Shown here in pieces: positions 34,490-46,923 of a stretch of 64,000 nt of DNA; position 1 is the stretch's first letter, and the number at the start of each line of letters is the position of its first letter. Source of the DNA: Vermamoeba vermiformis (Eukaryota > Tubulinea > Echinamoebida); contig JBEWZL010000209.1 in NCBI GenBank assembly GCA_045837725.1, positions 62,001-126,000 of the forward strand, given 5' to 3'. The translations under genes were made by a program, and so were the position numbers. Under the pieces are notes generated by a model. That model did not search any database, had not been told where the DNA came from, and saw only the letters and a program-made list of their open reading frames with translations.

Positions 34490-36129
34490 TCACAGCTTGT
34501 CAATTCCGTTCAGAATAATTTTGCCCATGTTGCTGTTGGATTCCATGTACTTGTGCGCTTCAACAGCTTGAGTCCAATTGTAGTCTCTATCAATCACTGG
34601 CTTCAATGTCTTGGACTCGAACAGCGGCATAGCCCACTCAATGAACTCCTTACTCAACTCGGATTTGTATTGCTTGCTCCTATTTCAGCTGGTGTTAAGC
34701 TAACTGACGTGAAGGCATTAATGCACGTACCTGTTACGCAAAGTGGATCCCTTGACAGTCAATCGTTTCGCTAGGATTGAGGCCATATTGAAGTTCGGTA
34801 CGTTGGTGCCGCCCAAAAAACCGAGGATCACCAATGTGCCTGCAACGATGCGTTACATTATGCGTCACTACAGCTGCATTTCCTTACCGTCCACTTTGAG
34901 GGCATCAATATTTTGCTGCAGGTAATCAGCGCCGATAAAGTCCAACACAACATTGACGCCTAGCAAGGTGTATTTTGTTAGTCAAATCAAACAATAAATA
35001 TCTCTCAAATCAACGCACCTCGCTTCTCAGTGTCGCGCAAGACCTTCTCCAAGAACGGTCCTGACTTGTAATTGATCGTGTGCGTGGCTCCAAGTGTTTT
35101 GCAAAATTCGAGCTTGGCGTCAGTACCAGCAGTCGTAAAAATACGAAGAGCATTCATCGCTTGTGCTATTTGAATAGCCGCTGAGCCAACGCCACTGAAA
35201 AATATCAGAAATTGAGTGGAAATTTCGCGGCATTAAATTACGTACCCAGCACCGGCGTGGATCAACACGTCTTGACCTGCTTCGAGACCTCCAAGCCACT
35301 TTAAGCCTTAAAACCATACTTAATACGAATGTTATGAGCATATGTACGCGAACCTTGATAAGCTGTCAAGAAAGCTTCTGGGACAGCAGCTGCTTCCGCG
35401 TACGAAAAGTTTTTCGGGATCGGCATGGCGGTACCAGCGGGAATAGCGCAATCTGAACGATAACATTAACATTAATAGTTCTAATGGTGTTTGATTAAGT
35501 GTTCTTACATTGCGCATAACCTCCACCAGCCAAGACAGACATGACGCGATCTCCTACTTTCCAATTACTGACTTCAGAACCAACTTTAACGATCTCTCCT
35601 GCCCTAAAATAGAGTTCAATTAAATATTACATAAATATGCACGAGTAGTCGTACATTTCTAAGCCCATAATCTCGCTTTCGCCGGGAGGTGGTGGGTATT
35701 TTCCGCGTCTTTGTAAGAGATCTGCTCGATTCAAGGCGGTCGCGTGAACCTTCACTAAAATAGACTTGGAATCCATCTCAGGGATGGGTACGTCTTCTAT
35801 GTGCCTGAGAAACAGATTTTTTTAGTGCAAAGTCATCGAAAGGTCACACTTACATATTATCTGCAGGACCAAATTCTTTAATTGTAATGGCCTTCATCAT
35901 TTCCGTAGAGTCTATTATCGTGGTTAGTAATCATAATTTTTTGAAAAATTTTTGAAATTGAATTGACAGAAAAGGGAAAAAATCTTTACTTACAAGACGA
36001 TCGGCCAGGTTTCTTCGATTGAAATGCTCTTAAAAATATTCTGTGTGCATTAATTAGTCGGGATACGCTAAATTCCAAGGGATGTCCGGATCCGTACCTC
36101 GACGATCCGCAACCAATTCGTGAAAACAT
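34490..36129 (-). CDS. Mitochondrial quinone oxidoreductase (PIG3-like, MDR family)
   Basis: Ten exons (36129-35994, 35911-35854, 35804-35655, 35603-35509, 35452-35354, 35306-35246, 35194-35019, 34959-34888, 34839-34731, 34679-34490) give 381 residues. The first 55 residues are Arg/Ser-rich without acidic clusters (MFSRIGCGSSRYG...RIFLRAFQSKKPGRSSYSTE), a mitochondrial presequence. The enzyme part starts MKAITIKEFG and shows ALNRADLLQRRGKYPPPPG, GLEMAG, WKVGDRVM, the NADPH-binding AGAGGVGSAAIQIA and ILGFLGG, all as in zeta-crystallin/TP53I3-type quinone reductases. No zinc-ligand cysteine pattern is seen, so it is the zinc-independent branch. It reduces quinones with NADPH. Confidence 0.92.
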
Positions 36130-36949
36130 TACTAACCAATAAACGGGAAGTGTTGTCTAACAATCTTAAGTGTAATTGATCGGGGATGACAAATCCATAT
36201 TTTTTGACCCAAAGTTCTTGGCCGGATTTTTTTGGGCTGAAAAATTTAAAACTAACGAAACGCGCGCAGTTTTTGAACTAAAACACAAAAAACTATGTTC
36301 GAGCCCTTCTATTGACTTCCTTCCAATAACGCCACCAGAAACTGTGGACTAATGCTTGGTTAACGTAAGTTCTTAACTTTTTTCGTTAAAAGGCACGATT
36401 TTTTTGTGATCCAGATGCTTTCCGAAACCAAATTCGCTTGATGCAGTAGATTCTGAAACTTGCAAAATCGATTTGTTTTATTGTTTTATGTTGTCCAATA
36501 CGCTTAATAATATTCATTGATCTTTGCCTAATGGCTTTTATGTGCCGTATTCGTCGTTTAACAAAATAGGCCCTCGATGCATCGAGTCAACTTTTTTTTC
36601 GGAAATGCTTATGGGGACTAGCTACCCCGGCAAACAATGCATAATAATACGGACATTTTAATAGTGTCAACGGGCAAACTTCTCGCTTTACACAAAAAAC
36701 CAATCCGACTTCTATCATTTTAATAACTTTTTTTTAGTATAGGGTCTGGTTGCGTTTTCTTGGTGATAACAACGATAGTTACAACAAAACACAACGAGCA
36801 TATAAGAAACTAAGGCTACAGCTCTTGATTTGGTACGTTTTCGACTTCGCGAAGAATTTAATTTGCAGACACTATCGAGTGCCAGCATATTAGTCCATCA
36901 TCTGCATCGTATTTAAGCTTGCTAACGACTATACTTAGTAAGCAAAATC
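36130..36949. promoter_or_regulatory. Divergent intergenic region upstream of the CHD gene
   Basis: 820 bp, the longest gap in the window, between the quinone oxidoreductase (minus) and the CHD gene (plus). It contains several T-runs and no frame, tRNA or repeat that I can defend. It presumably holds both promoters and a long 5' leader for the CHD gene. Confidence 0.4.
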
Positions 36950-39900
36950 ATGGCGACTCGAAGAAGAAGAAACGTAATTTCTTCGGACGAAGAAGACATG
37001 CATGAAATTATGGAGGACGTTCCAGTCGCCCCACCTGTTGTTGCCACAAGTACAAACAGACCATCGCGTCGCAATTCTGCTCGTAGACCAAAGAAGGAGG
37101 AGGACAGCTTTGATGATTCGGAGGTACGGAAAATTCAATTTTTTTGGTAAATTTCATGCTGATTTATTGACACTTAGGATGACGGCGACTCTGCCGAAGA
37201 AGAATCTTTCGATGAAGATGACGACGATCTTCCAAAGAAAAAGGCTCCGGCAAGAACTCGAGCACCTCGTGGCGGAGCTGCCAAACAGGACATGAAACAA
37301 ACCAAATTGTCCAACTTTCCCATGAAGCAAGTCGATCCTCACGAAGAAGATAAGAAGGCCCCAGCCAAGGCTAAAGCACCACCAAAGCGAGCTCCTCCAA
37401 AACCAAAGGCCAAAGCAGAATCCAAACGAGGAACCAAGCGAAAACGTGTTGACTCGGAAGATGAAGGGGATATCGAAGACTCTGAGGGCTCAGAGGAAGA
37501 CGCAGCTTCATATGGCGATGACGAAGATAGCGAGGGAGATGAGGACGACTACTCCAATAAAAAGGGAGGTGCTAACACTGGTGGTCGTGCTCGTAAAGTT
37601 CCTTCACGTTTCACTCCAGAAGATATTGAGCCAAAGAAAACAACGCGAACTAGCTCGAGATCCAAGAAACCCGAGGACTTTGCCTTCCCCGTCGTCACTC
37701 TCCGTCAAAAGAAGAAAATTGACTACAACATGGACGACTCCAGTGACTCGGCTGACTATGCTGAGAGCGAGGGCGAAGAAGACGAAGACAAGAAGTCAAC
37801 CACTTCGAGCAAAAAGGGCAGCAAAAAAGAAGATGACACTCCTCCTCAAGATGGCGCTAAGCACGTCGAAAAGATTTTGGCGATGCGCGCAAAGAATGAA
37901 GAGGCAGAAAAACAACCGAGCGTCACTACACAATCATCGCAAGAGCTGCCACATTTGAAGCCCGGCAATCCTGATGATCCTCGAAGCAACGAATACTTGG
38001 TCAAATACAAAGACTTGGCGTACATTCACTGCGACTGGGTCTCAGCTGATTTCATCGAAGCCCAGAAGATGGGCAAACAAAAGCTCCAGCGATTTATGAA
38101 CAAGATTGCAAACACAGTGGATCCCGAAGAACCTTTCCCTGCAGATTGGGTAGTCGTAAGTAGACCTTACCATTGTTTAATATGATCACGTGACCGTTAA
38201 TAACGATGTAAATTGTAGGTCGAGCGTGTTGTTGCTAAAGAAACAAGAAAAGATGGCATTTGGTACCTTGTCAAGTGGGAAGGTCTGCCGTATTCTGAAG
38301 CTACCTGGGAACGCGAGAAAGATGTCAACGTAAGTCTTTCAGTGCATTCTTGTATTCTTGCATATTCTAATGACTGTATAATCAGGACGACTCGAAGATC
38401 AAGCAGTACGAAGAATTCAACGTGCCACCTCAAGAGTACAAGGAGCCTCCACGCCCTCCTGCCAACGACTGGTACGAGTACAAAGAATGTCCGCAATTCA
38501 AGCACGACAATCAATTGCGCGCGTATCAATTGGAAGGTCTCAACTGGCTGCGATATTGCTGGTACAACCGCACGAACAGCATTCTCGCTGACGAAATGGG
38601 TCTCGGCAAAACAGTGCAAAGTGTTTCTATTATTAACAGCATCTTCACCGAACACAAGAACCGTGGTCCTTTCTTGGTTATTGCTCCGCTGAGTACCATC
38701 CCTCATTGGGAGCGAGAGTTCGAGAACTGGACTTTCATGAACGTCATTGTCTATCATGGCAATTCTGACGCTCGTGCTTTGATGCGCAAGCACGAATTCC
38801 ACTACACTGACGAGAACAACAAAGTTGTGCAGAAGAATCTCTTCAAATTCAACACCTTGATTACTACATTCGAAATGATCATCACCGATTCGAGCATTTT
38901 GAGTCAAATCAAGTGGAAGTACGTCGTTATTGACGAGGCTCATCGTTTGAAGAATCGTAACTCGCGAATCTTGACCGAGTTCAAGCACTTCAAGTTCGAT
39001 CACCTGCTTCTGTTGACTGGTACTCCCATTCAAAACAACACCGAAGAATTGTGGACGCTGTTGAACGTTTTGGACGAAAAGAACTTCCCGTAAGTTTCGC
39101 TCATCCTAGTCTCAGTTTTAGCGCTCTTACTGATTTTGATTAAGGTCCTTGAACAATTTCTTGCTAGAATTTGGTGAACTCAAAGAAGCGTCTCAAGTCA
39201 AATCTTTGCATTCTCTTTTGAAGCCTTACTTGCTTCGTCGTATGAAAGAAGACGTCGAGAAGTCACTGGCACCCAAAGAAGAGACCATCATCGAAGTAGA
39301 GCTGACTAGAATTCAAAAGAAGTACTACAAAGCTATTTTGGAAAGAAACTTTGAGCACTTACGTGGTGGAGGCACTTCAAAGAACTTGCCGAGCTTGTTG
39401 AACATTATGATGGAGTTGCGAAAGTGCTGCAACCATCCTTTCTTGGTGAAGGGTGTCGAAGAGGCTGAAATGGCCGGCCGCACTGGTCACGAAGAGACAA
39501 ACAAAGTCTTGATCGACAGCTCCGGCAAGCTTGTGCTCATCGACAAATTGTTGCCCAAACTTCAAGCTGAAGGCCACAAAGTGCTCATTTTCTCACAAAT
39601 GATTCGAGTGCTTGACATCCTCGAAGACTACATGAACTACCGAGGCTATAAGCATGAGCGAATTGACGGCAGAGTTCGCGGTAACGATCGCCAAGCTGCT
39701 ATCGACAGATTCAGCAAGCCCGACTCAGACATTTTTGCCTTCTTGCTCTGTACTCGTGCTGGTGGTCTCGGTATCAACTTGGTTGCCGCGGATACTGTCA
39801 TTATTTACGACAGTGATTGGAACCCTCAAAACGATCTTCAAGCCCAAGCTCGTGCCCATCGCATTGGTCAACAAAAAACAGTCAAGATTTACCGATTGAT

Positions 39901-42900
39901 CACAAGAAACACCTACGAGCGACAAATGTTCGAGCGTGCTTCACTCAAGTTGGGCTTAGACCAAGCCGTCTTGAATCAAATGGAAGATAGCGATGGTCCT
40001 GCCGTTGGAGGCAAGGGCAAAGCTGCGTTGACCAGCAAAGAAGTGGATTCTTTGCTTAAATACGGTGCTTACGACATCTTCCGTGATGAAGACGATGCTG
40101 CACAAAAGTTCTGCGAAGACGACATTGATTCAATTTTGCAACGAAGAACAACGACTATTATTCAAGAGAGCAAAGAAGGCTCGTCATTTGCCAAGGCTAG
40201 CTTTGCTTCTGAATCTGCTGTGCCCGACATCGATATTGACGATCCAGAGTTCTGGAAGAAGATTATGCCCGATGTTGCAGACAAGCCTGCTTTTGACTTG
40301 ATGGCCGAGCCTAGACAGAGAAAGCAAGTGCAACGTCTTGAAGTCGCCATGTCGGACGAGTCAGATTCTGACGACGATGATGATCGCGACACAGCTGTTA
40401 TGCCAACTGGTGGTGGTACTGATGAAGACTCCGATCAGTTGTACGCTGACGACGAGAACGCCGATGACCTCAACCCTGAAGATCACGAGTTGCCTCACCA
40501 CCTCACTCAAAAGAAGAAGGGCAAGAAAGGAGAGTGGAGCGCTGTGCACAGAAACCGCTTCCAAAAATCGATGCTCAACTTCGGCTTTGGTCGTTGGAAG
40601 AGAATCAGAGAAGCAGCGAGACTTGGCAATCGTCCTCTCCGTGAGATTGCTCTCTATGGTCTGGCATACCTGTGCAAGATCGCCAAAGTGTTGAAGGAGG
40701 ATGAGAAAGCGTTGTTCACTCGCGTCTACAGCAATGATCCAGTTGAAAATGTCGAGGATAACACTGACAAGGCTGGAGAGGAAGCTGCAGTCCCAGCTCT
40801 CGAGCAACTGATCAAGGGCGATGAATCGAAAGCCAACGCTGAAGTCAAGACAGAGACAACTCCTGCAACCACAGAGGAACAAAAGCCCGCTGTTCAAGGT
40901 CCCAATGAAGGCGCTGTAATTCTCGAGCAATCCGCCGCCCCTGTGAAGGTGGAACCTGCTCTTGCACCAATGCAAGTTGAGAAGCCCGTAGAAACAAGTG
41001 CGGAAGTCAAGACTGAGACAACTCCCGCAGCTACAGAGGAACAAAAGCCGGCTGAGGCTGCTGCTGCCCAACCTGAGCAAGCTGCTGAAGCCCCTAAAGA
41101 AGAGGCTAAAACAGAGGACAAAGCAGAGGTCAAGGACGAAAAGGCTCCTCAACCAGAGCAAACATCTGAGCCCATGCAAGTCGACCAGGCCACGACAGAA
41201 GGCGCAGCGACTGAAGCTAAGCCCGCTGAAGCCAGTGCTGCTACGACTGAGTCGAAGCCTCAGGATGAAAAGAGTGAGGCTGCTGAGGAAGCCAAGAGCG
41301 AGGCCGATAAGAATCTCGAACCGCATCGCGTTTACGAAAATGATCCTTCGTTGAACGATCCGAAGTGGTTGGAAAGCTTAGAAAAGACAGGCCCGTCAAT
41401 TGTCCGCCGTTTGGAACTTTTGGCCGAAATTGGTTACCTCGTGCGCACCAACTTCAGCGAGTTCGAGGGCACTTGGGTTGACTACGAGTTCCCTGACTAT
41501 CCTAACTGGGGCGAGCAAGAAGATCGCGATTTGTTGAAGGGCACTTACAAGCACGGATTTGGCAAGTACGAGAAGATTCGTACCGACCCTGATTTGTGCT
41601 TCCTTGGCAAGCCCAAATCTTTCTACGAGCAAGAGCCTGTCGATGAAAAGAAGAAAAAGAAACGCGAAAAAGCCGAAAGAGAGCGTGCTGAGAGGGCTAA
41701 GGCCGAAGCCGAAAAGGCTGCCGCTGAGAAGGGCGAGGCCATGCAAGTGGATCAGTCCGCTGCCGAAGGTGCCGCACCAAGCGAACCCAACGCTGAAGAG
41801 AAGCCCGCTGAAGTAGCCAAGACTGAACCTAAAGTCGAAGAACCAAAGGCCGAAGACAAACCAGCTGAAGCCAAAACTGATGACAGTGAATGGCTCGCTG
41901 CTGGTCCACTCTCACTGCGTGTCAAATGGCTGCTGAAAGGTTTCAATTCCCTCCGCAAACGAATGGAGAAGCAAAAGCGTCGCCATGAGTCTCAAGCAGC
42001 GAAGGACAAGAAACAGAAGATGAAGCAAGAGCGCAAAGACAAGCTCGAAACTGAGTGGTCGAAGCGTGAAAAGCAAGACTTCTATCGCGCACTCATCACT
42101 TACGGTGTGCCTATTGATCCTGAAACTAAGGAGAACAACTTCGACTTCTTGAAACATAAGGCGAAGCTTGGTTTCAAGAACAGCCAGACTATCAGCACTT
42201 ACTACGTCAACTTGCTGAAGATGTGCCGTCAGCTCAAGCAATCCAAGTCTGCAGATCCCACCAAGCACAAGCACAAGAAGCAGAAGACTGGTGAAGAGGC
42301 CGAAAAGGTTGAGAAGCCCGAGGACTACGGCCTGTCTGAGATCCAAGCCATGCGTGCCTTGGAACGTGTTATTATGTTCATCAACTTGCGAAAGAAAGTG
42401 CTTACGATGAGCTCTGAAGAGTTGAATAACCGCTTCAAATACGCGCGACCTCGAGAGGCCAAGTTGCCCTCATGGTGGGTGACACCTGAACACGACATTG
42501 CTCTCTTGAAGGGTGTCGACAAGCACGGCTACAGCAAGTGGGAAGATGTGTGCAATGACAAGGACTTACCATTCTTTGAAATCTTGTCTCCAATGAAGCC
42601 TCTTGAAAAGAAAGAAAAGAAAAAGAAGCCGAAGCCCGGCGCACCTGCAGCTGATGCCAACGCCAATAACACCAACGTAGCTCCTACGACTGGTTCAGAT
42701 GCAGCCGCTGCTGCTCCCGCTGAGGCTAAACCAGCAGCTCTTGATCTCCCTGTTGCTGAAAAAGATCACGAAGCCTCGACTGAAGAAAAGAAGGAGGAAG
42801 ATAAGGATGACAAAGAAGATAAGGACGACAATGAAGGCGAGGGTGAAGATCAGAAGTTCAAGACTGGTCTCGCTCAGCACATGCCACGCGAAAAGATCTT

Positions 42901-44209
42901 GTGGAAGCGCATTCAACAGTTGATCAAGTTGGCCACTGACACTCAACTGCAGTTCAAGCCTGCTCCTCCTAACGCAGAACCCAACAAGGCCACTAAGCAA
43001 GCCATGCTCTCATTCGGCAATGGATCTATCCTCGTAGCTTCGAATGACGACAACAAGGACATGGATGACTTCCAAGCTCCCAAGAAGAAGTCGGCAAAGA
43101 AGAGAAAGCGTGAAGATGGCGCGGAAGAAGGAGGAAACGATGACGACAAGCCTGCCAAGAAGCGTCGTACTGGCGCTAACGGCCGTGGTCGCAATGTTGA
43201 CATTCACCGCGACTCAAGCGACAACATCGTCTTCCCCATCAAGATCGGTGTTGCAACATTGATTGAAGCTCTCGGCACCATCAACACCAAGCCCAACTTC
43301 CATTCGGAGAAGTACATTTGGCCCGTTGGTTTCAAGAGCACACGTGAATTCACGAGCACGAAGAACATCGACGAGCGCTGCATGTACACGTGTGAAATTG
43401 TTGATGGCGGTGACAAACCAATCTTCAAAGTCACTCCCGCTGACGATCCTGAGACCCCCAGTGAAGCTAGCTCTGCCTCACAAGCCTGGAAGCAAATTTT
43501 GATGCGCATTAACGAGCGCAAGCCCGAGCAAGCGAAGAGAACCTCAGTCTCTGGTCCTGAATACTTTGGCTTCGGCTTCCCTGCCATCGCTGACCTGATC
43601 GCCAAGCTGCCCAATGCAGACAAGTGCACTAAGTACAAGGGTCCTGATGCAGTTGAACGTCCTGGCAAGAAAGAGGACGAAGAAGGCGATGACGCTCCTC
43701 AACCAAAGAAGAAGAAAGAGGAGTCTGGCGAGCAGAAAGAAAAGAAGAAAAAGAAGTCTAAGATCTCTTTCCCTGCCCTCGCTGTCGAGCCTGCCAAACA
43801 AAAGACCGCCGAAGGCACTGCTCGATTTAACTTGCCCGTGCAAGCTCCAATGCCATCGCTTGGAGGACTGCCAACTATCGCCTCGCTGCCCATGCACCGC
43901 CCTGAAGTGACACCTGTCAACATTCAACCTGCGCCAGTGAGCATTCAACCCGCCCCTGTCAATATTCAACCTGCCCCAATCAACTTGCAGCCCGTGCCCA
44001 CTGGCGCTGTGTCGTTGTTGAGCGATGAGACCTTCGTGCCCAGTGTTCCTAGCGTGCACCCAATGCCCATGATGCAAGGCCAATGGTACCCTGCCCCTAT
44101 GTCTTATGCTGGGTACCCTCCGTTGATGCCTGTGCATCAGTTCCCTGTGATCGCCAACCCGCAGTTGAACAACAACAATAACAACAATCAACAGCCGCAG
44201 CAGAAGTAA
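36950..44209 (+). CDS. CHD6-9-like chromatin remodeller with FYRN/FYRC domains
   Basis: Five exons (36950-37123, 37178-38155, 38219-38329, 38386-39089, 39145-44209) encode 2343 residues. Order: acidic/basic disordered N-terminus (1-300); chromodomain 1 ([17 protein letters not shown], about 330-375); chromodomain 2 ([17 protein letters not shown], about 390-420); SNF2 ATPase (about 465-950) with [29 protein letters not shown] and QARAHRIGQ. Two SANT-like segments, [19 protein letters not shown] and [21 protein letters not shown], match the CHD6-9/Kismet branch. A FYRN-FYRC pair (about 2014-2165: [16 protein letters not shown], then [16 protein letters not shown]) is followed by NIQPAP repeats and an N/Q-rich end. 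It slides nucleosomes at active genes; FYR domains are otherwise known from KMT2-type methyltransferases and TBRG1. Long K/E/A/P-rich linkers are low-complexity. Confidence 0.93.
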
Positions 44210-44293
44210 ATATCGTGGCAAACGCCTATGTAAAAAGTCGTTGTAATTTTTTGTACAATTCGTCATTAAACTGTTTTAATCGAGCTCGATTAA

Positions 44294-45243
44294 ATGATGT
44301 CACGTGCTGATCTCGAGTCCGTGCCAAAATTGTCTTATTATTTTGAACAAGCAACACAACCAATTTCACACAACGATACTATGCTTCGTAATATTATAAG
44401 CGAGTGCTGGCGAGGACGAACACTATTCGGCCAAGCTTTTAAAGGTAATTATTTCAATGCCTTGCGAACATAGAAATATTCTATTACCAGATTTACCTTA
44501 ATAACCACACGGCTAATACGGGACAATGCTTCGCATAATATTTGCTTTTTTTTTTAATTTTTAAATGAAATTCAATTTGCAATTTTATTAGGACAGAAGC
44601 GTCATTACGGCTTCAATCACGGTGAAAATAATCAAATGGTCGCCACTACAATTTTGTGCGTACGAAAAGACAACAAAGTGGTGATGATAGGCGATGGACA
44701 GGTCACTTTTGGCAACACTCGTTTGAAGGGAAACGCGCGCAAAGTACGTCGCGTGTACAACGACACGATATTAGGTATGAATGCTAGTGTATAATATACA
44801 ATTAACGTAATAACATGTTCGTGACAGTGGGCATGGCAGGCGCTACAGCAGATTGCTTCACCTTGATAGAACTGTTCGAGAAAGAGCTCGAGAATGCCAA
44901 TGGCCAGCTGTTGCGTGCCTCAGTGTCACTCGCCAAGCAGTGGCGCACGGACAAGATGTTGCGCAAGTTGGAGGCGTGGTTGATTGTAGCAGATGACGAG
45001 CTGAGTCTGGCCCTCACTGGCAGCGGTGATGTCGTTGAGCCTGAGGGCAATGTCATCGCTGTTGGCTCTGGCGGCAACTTCGCGCTGTCAGCAGCTCGTG
45101 CCCTGATTGATGTACCGGGCTATGACGCTGAGGGCGTGGCGAAGAAAGCGATGAACATTGCTGCTGAGCTGTGCATTTACACCAACAGGAACTTTGTGAT
45201 TGAGACGATAGATCTGGCCAAGAAAGAACTCGCTAAAGAATAA
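44294..45243 (+). CDS. hslV: HslV, mitochondrial ATP-dependent protease peptidase subunit
   Basis: Three exons (44294-44444, 44592-44774, 44828-45243) encode 249 residues. The proteasome-type core starts at Thr69 in [15 protein letters not shown]; counting from it, Asp17 (GDGQVTFG) and Lys33 fall exactly where the N-terminal threonine peptidases need them. [13 protein letters not shown] and GSGDVVEP...IAVGSGG are HslV hallmarks. Residues 1-68 are an extension with a basic, amphipathic-looking stretch ([22 protein letters not shown]), a mitochondrial presequence and propeptide; translation could also start at the internal ATG of that stretch. HslV forms a dodecamer capped by the HslU ATPase. 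It is bacterial in origin and kept in only some eukaryotic lineages, lost from animals and fungi. HslU is not in this window. Confidence 0.93.
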
Positions 45244-45368
45244 TCTCATTGTATAATATAGTGATATGTATCTGAACCAATGTGTTTATGGTGATTGATG
45301 CAGATCTGTACAGACAAAACGAAATTAAAAACTACACGTACAAGCAGACCAATTGGCTATCATCAGCA

Positions 45369-46668
45369 CTACTTCTTCTTCTTGCCACTGCTGTTGTTGG
45401 TCTTTGCAAACAGTTTCGGATCGATCTGATGGCGAGACTTGCCGCGCACAGAGAACAGTCTCGCGGCCCTGTCTTTCAAAGTACCGCCGCACAACAATCC
45501 ACGTCGTTGCAGCTCGACTTTGAGCACCTCCAGGCCCACAGACTCCAACTGCTCGGCACTCTCGTACGTGTTCAAGTCCAATTCTTCGTGGTCTTGCTTG
45601 CCTTGAGCGCTGTCACTCGTGGTTTGTGCCTCGGATGCAGCTGTCTCGATCTGCTGTTGTGAGTTGTTGTTGTTATTGTTGTTCGAGTGAATAGGCACAA
45701 ATTGATTATCAGATATCTTTTGGCGCTTATTCGCTCGTTCATCGCTGTTTGTGTCGTTGTTCGATCCCTCATCTTGACCTGATGCAGTCTCTTTCTCCTC
45801 GCTAGGCGGGCTGTTCTCTTGATTGCTCTCGCTCTCTTCATCGCTGCTCAAGTCCATGTCGCCCCACATCTTTTTCATCGCTTCTTTCTCCTCTTGTTTT
45901 TTCTTTTCCATCTCAGCTGCCTTGCGTTTTTTTGCGTTTTGAAGACCAGTCTCGATGGCTTTAGTAACATCTTCTAATATCTCTTTCTTTTGCTGGTTGT
46001 ATTTCACTTCTTGAGCGATTTTTAATTCTCTTTCCTGGATTTAGTTACAAAAATGTTAGCAATCTTAACCGCTATCAATAATGATAAAAATCGCTTATTT
46101 GTAATTTTAATTGATTATTCGACGATAATTTGGCTTATTAAGCGTTGAATAAGCACAATAAAGTAATTTTCTCAATTATTGATTATTTCATAATTGGCCT
46201 TGTAACGACAATTACCTTTTCTCTTTGTTCTTCTTTTTCATCTACTACTTCCTCTTCTTCATCATTTTCATCTTTCTTCTCAGTCTGTGCTGCAGCTTCA
46301 TTTAATCTTCTTTCGGCGTCCACGATCCGTATTCTACGGCCATTCAAATCACGACAAGAGTTAAAATTTGTTGTTTTTTTATGATTTAATCCTTGTCCGC
46401 CTCTGAGCAATGAACCGAAGCCTCCTTTGCCTCCATCCAGACCAAGATGCAGTTCCAAGCAGATTGGAGCATTCTGCGCTCGTGAAACAATGGTGCTGAG
46501 TTGTGCATCATTATATATATATCCTGACGTTGTTTTTAATGAAAACTGTTCATAAGGCACGCCAGCCACACGGGCAACGTGATCCTTTAAAAATCCAAAG
46601 GACAGATCAACCTTGCTCGTGCTGAACAAGGACGATCGGCCCAAGGATGATAACACGAACTGTAGCAT
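45369..46668 (-). CDS. SDE2: SDE2, splicing and genome-stability factor
   Basis: Two exons (46668-46216, 46034-45369) give 372 residues. The first ~85 residues form a ubiquitin-like fold ending in the processing site LGLDGGKGGFGSLLRGG; in the family a protease cuts after the GG so that the KGG fragment is released. A charged coiled-coil middle, a Ser/Asp/Glu-rich part and an Asn-rich stretch lead to the C-terminal SAP-like motif LESVGLEVLKVELQRRGLLCGGTLKDRAARLF. In yeast and animals the processed C-fragment joins the spliceosome and helps excise particular short introns. That is relevant in a genome so full of them. Intron 1 is 181 nt, long for this genome. I chose the ATG at 46668; the upstream codons are open but lack an ATG. 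Confidence 0.92.
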
Positions 46669-46923
46669 GGTGTTGTTAAGTCGTGTCAAACAATAAATAA
46701 CAGTTTGCCCCAGAAATTTTTTTTACTTCTCGGCGCACGTGGTCATTCTCGGCTGGATCCTATCTAGCACAGCGGTTGATGCTAGTGGGGCTGTTAGTAG
46801 ACTATTGTCGAAGTATAGCCATATTCTTGTACTAATGAGAAATGATTGTGCCATTGTCTCGATCCTTCTCGGATGTACCGTTCAATTTTGAGGATTGGGC
46901 AATATTCTCAACCAACATCTAGC

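Noticed and set aside
38197-39033. 278-codon minus-strand frame
   Set aside because: Antisense of the SNF2 ATPase exon, which has unmistakable helicase motifs.
40361-41326. 321-codon minus-strand frame, Leu/Ser-rich
   Set aside because: Shadow of the Glu/Lys/Ala-rich linker of the CHD protein; hydrophobic appearance comes from reverse-reading charged codons.
43544-44266. 240-codon minus-strand frame near the CHD 3' end
   Set aside because: Antisense of the FYR and NIQPAP region; no conserved motif.
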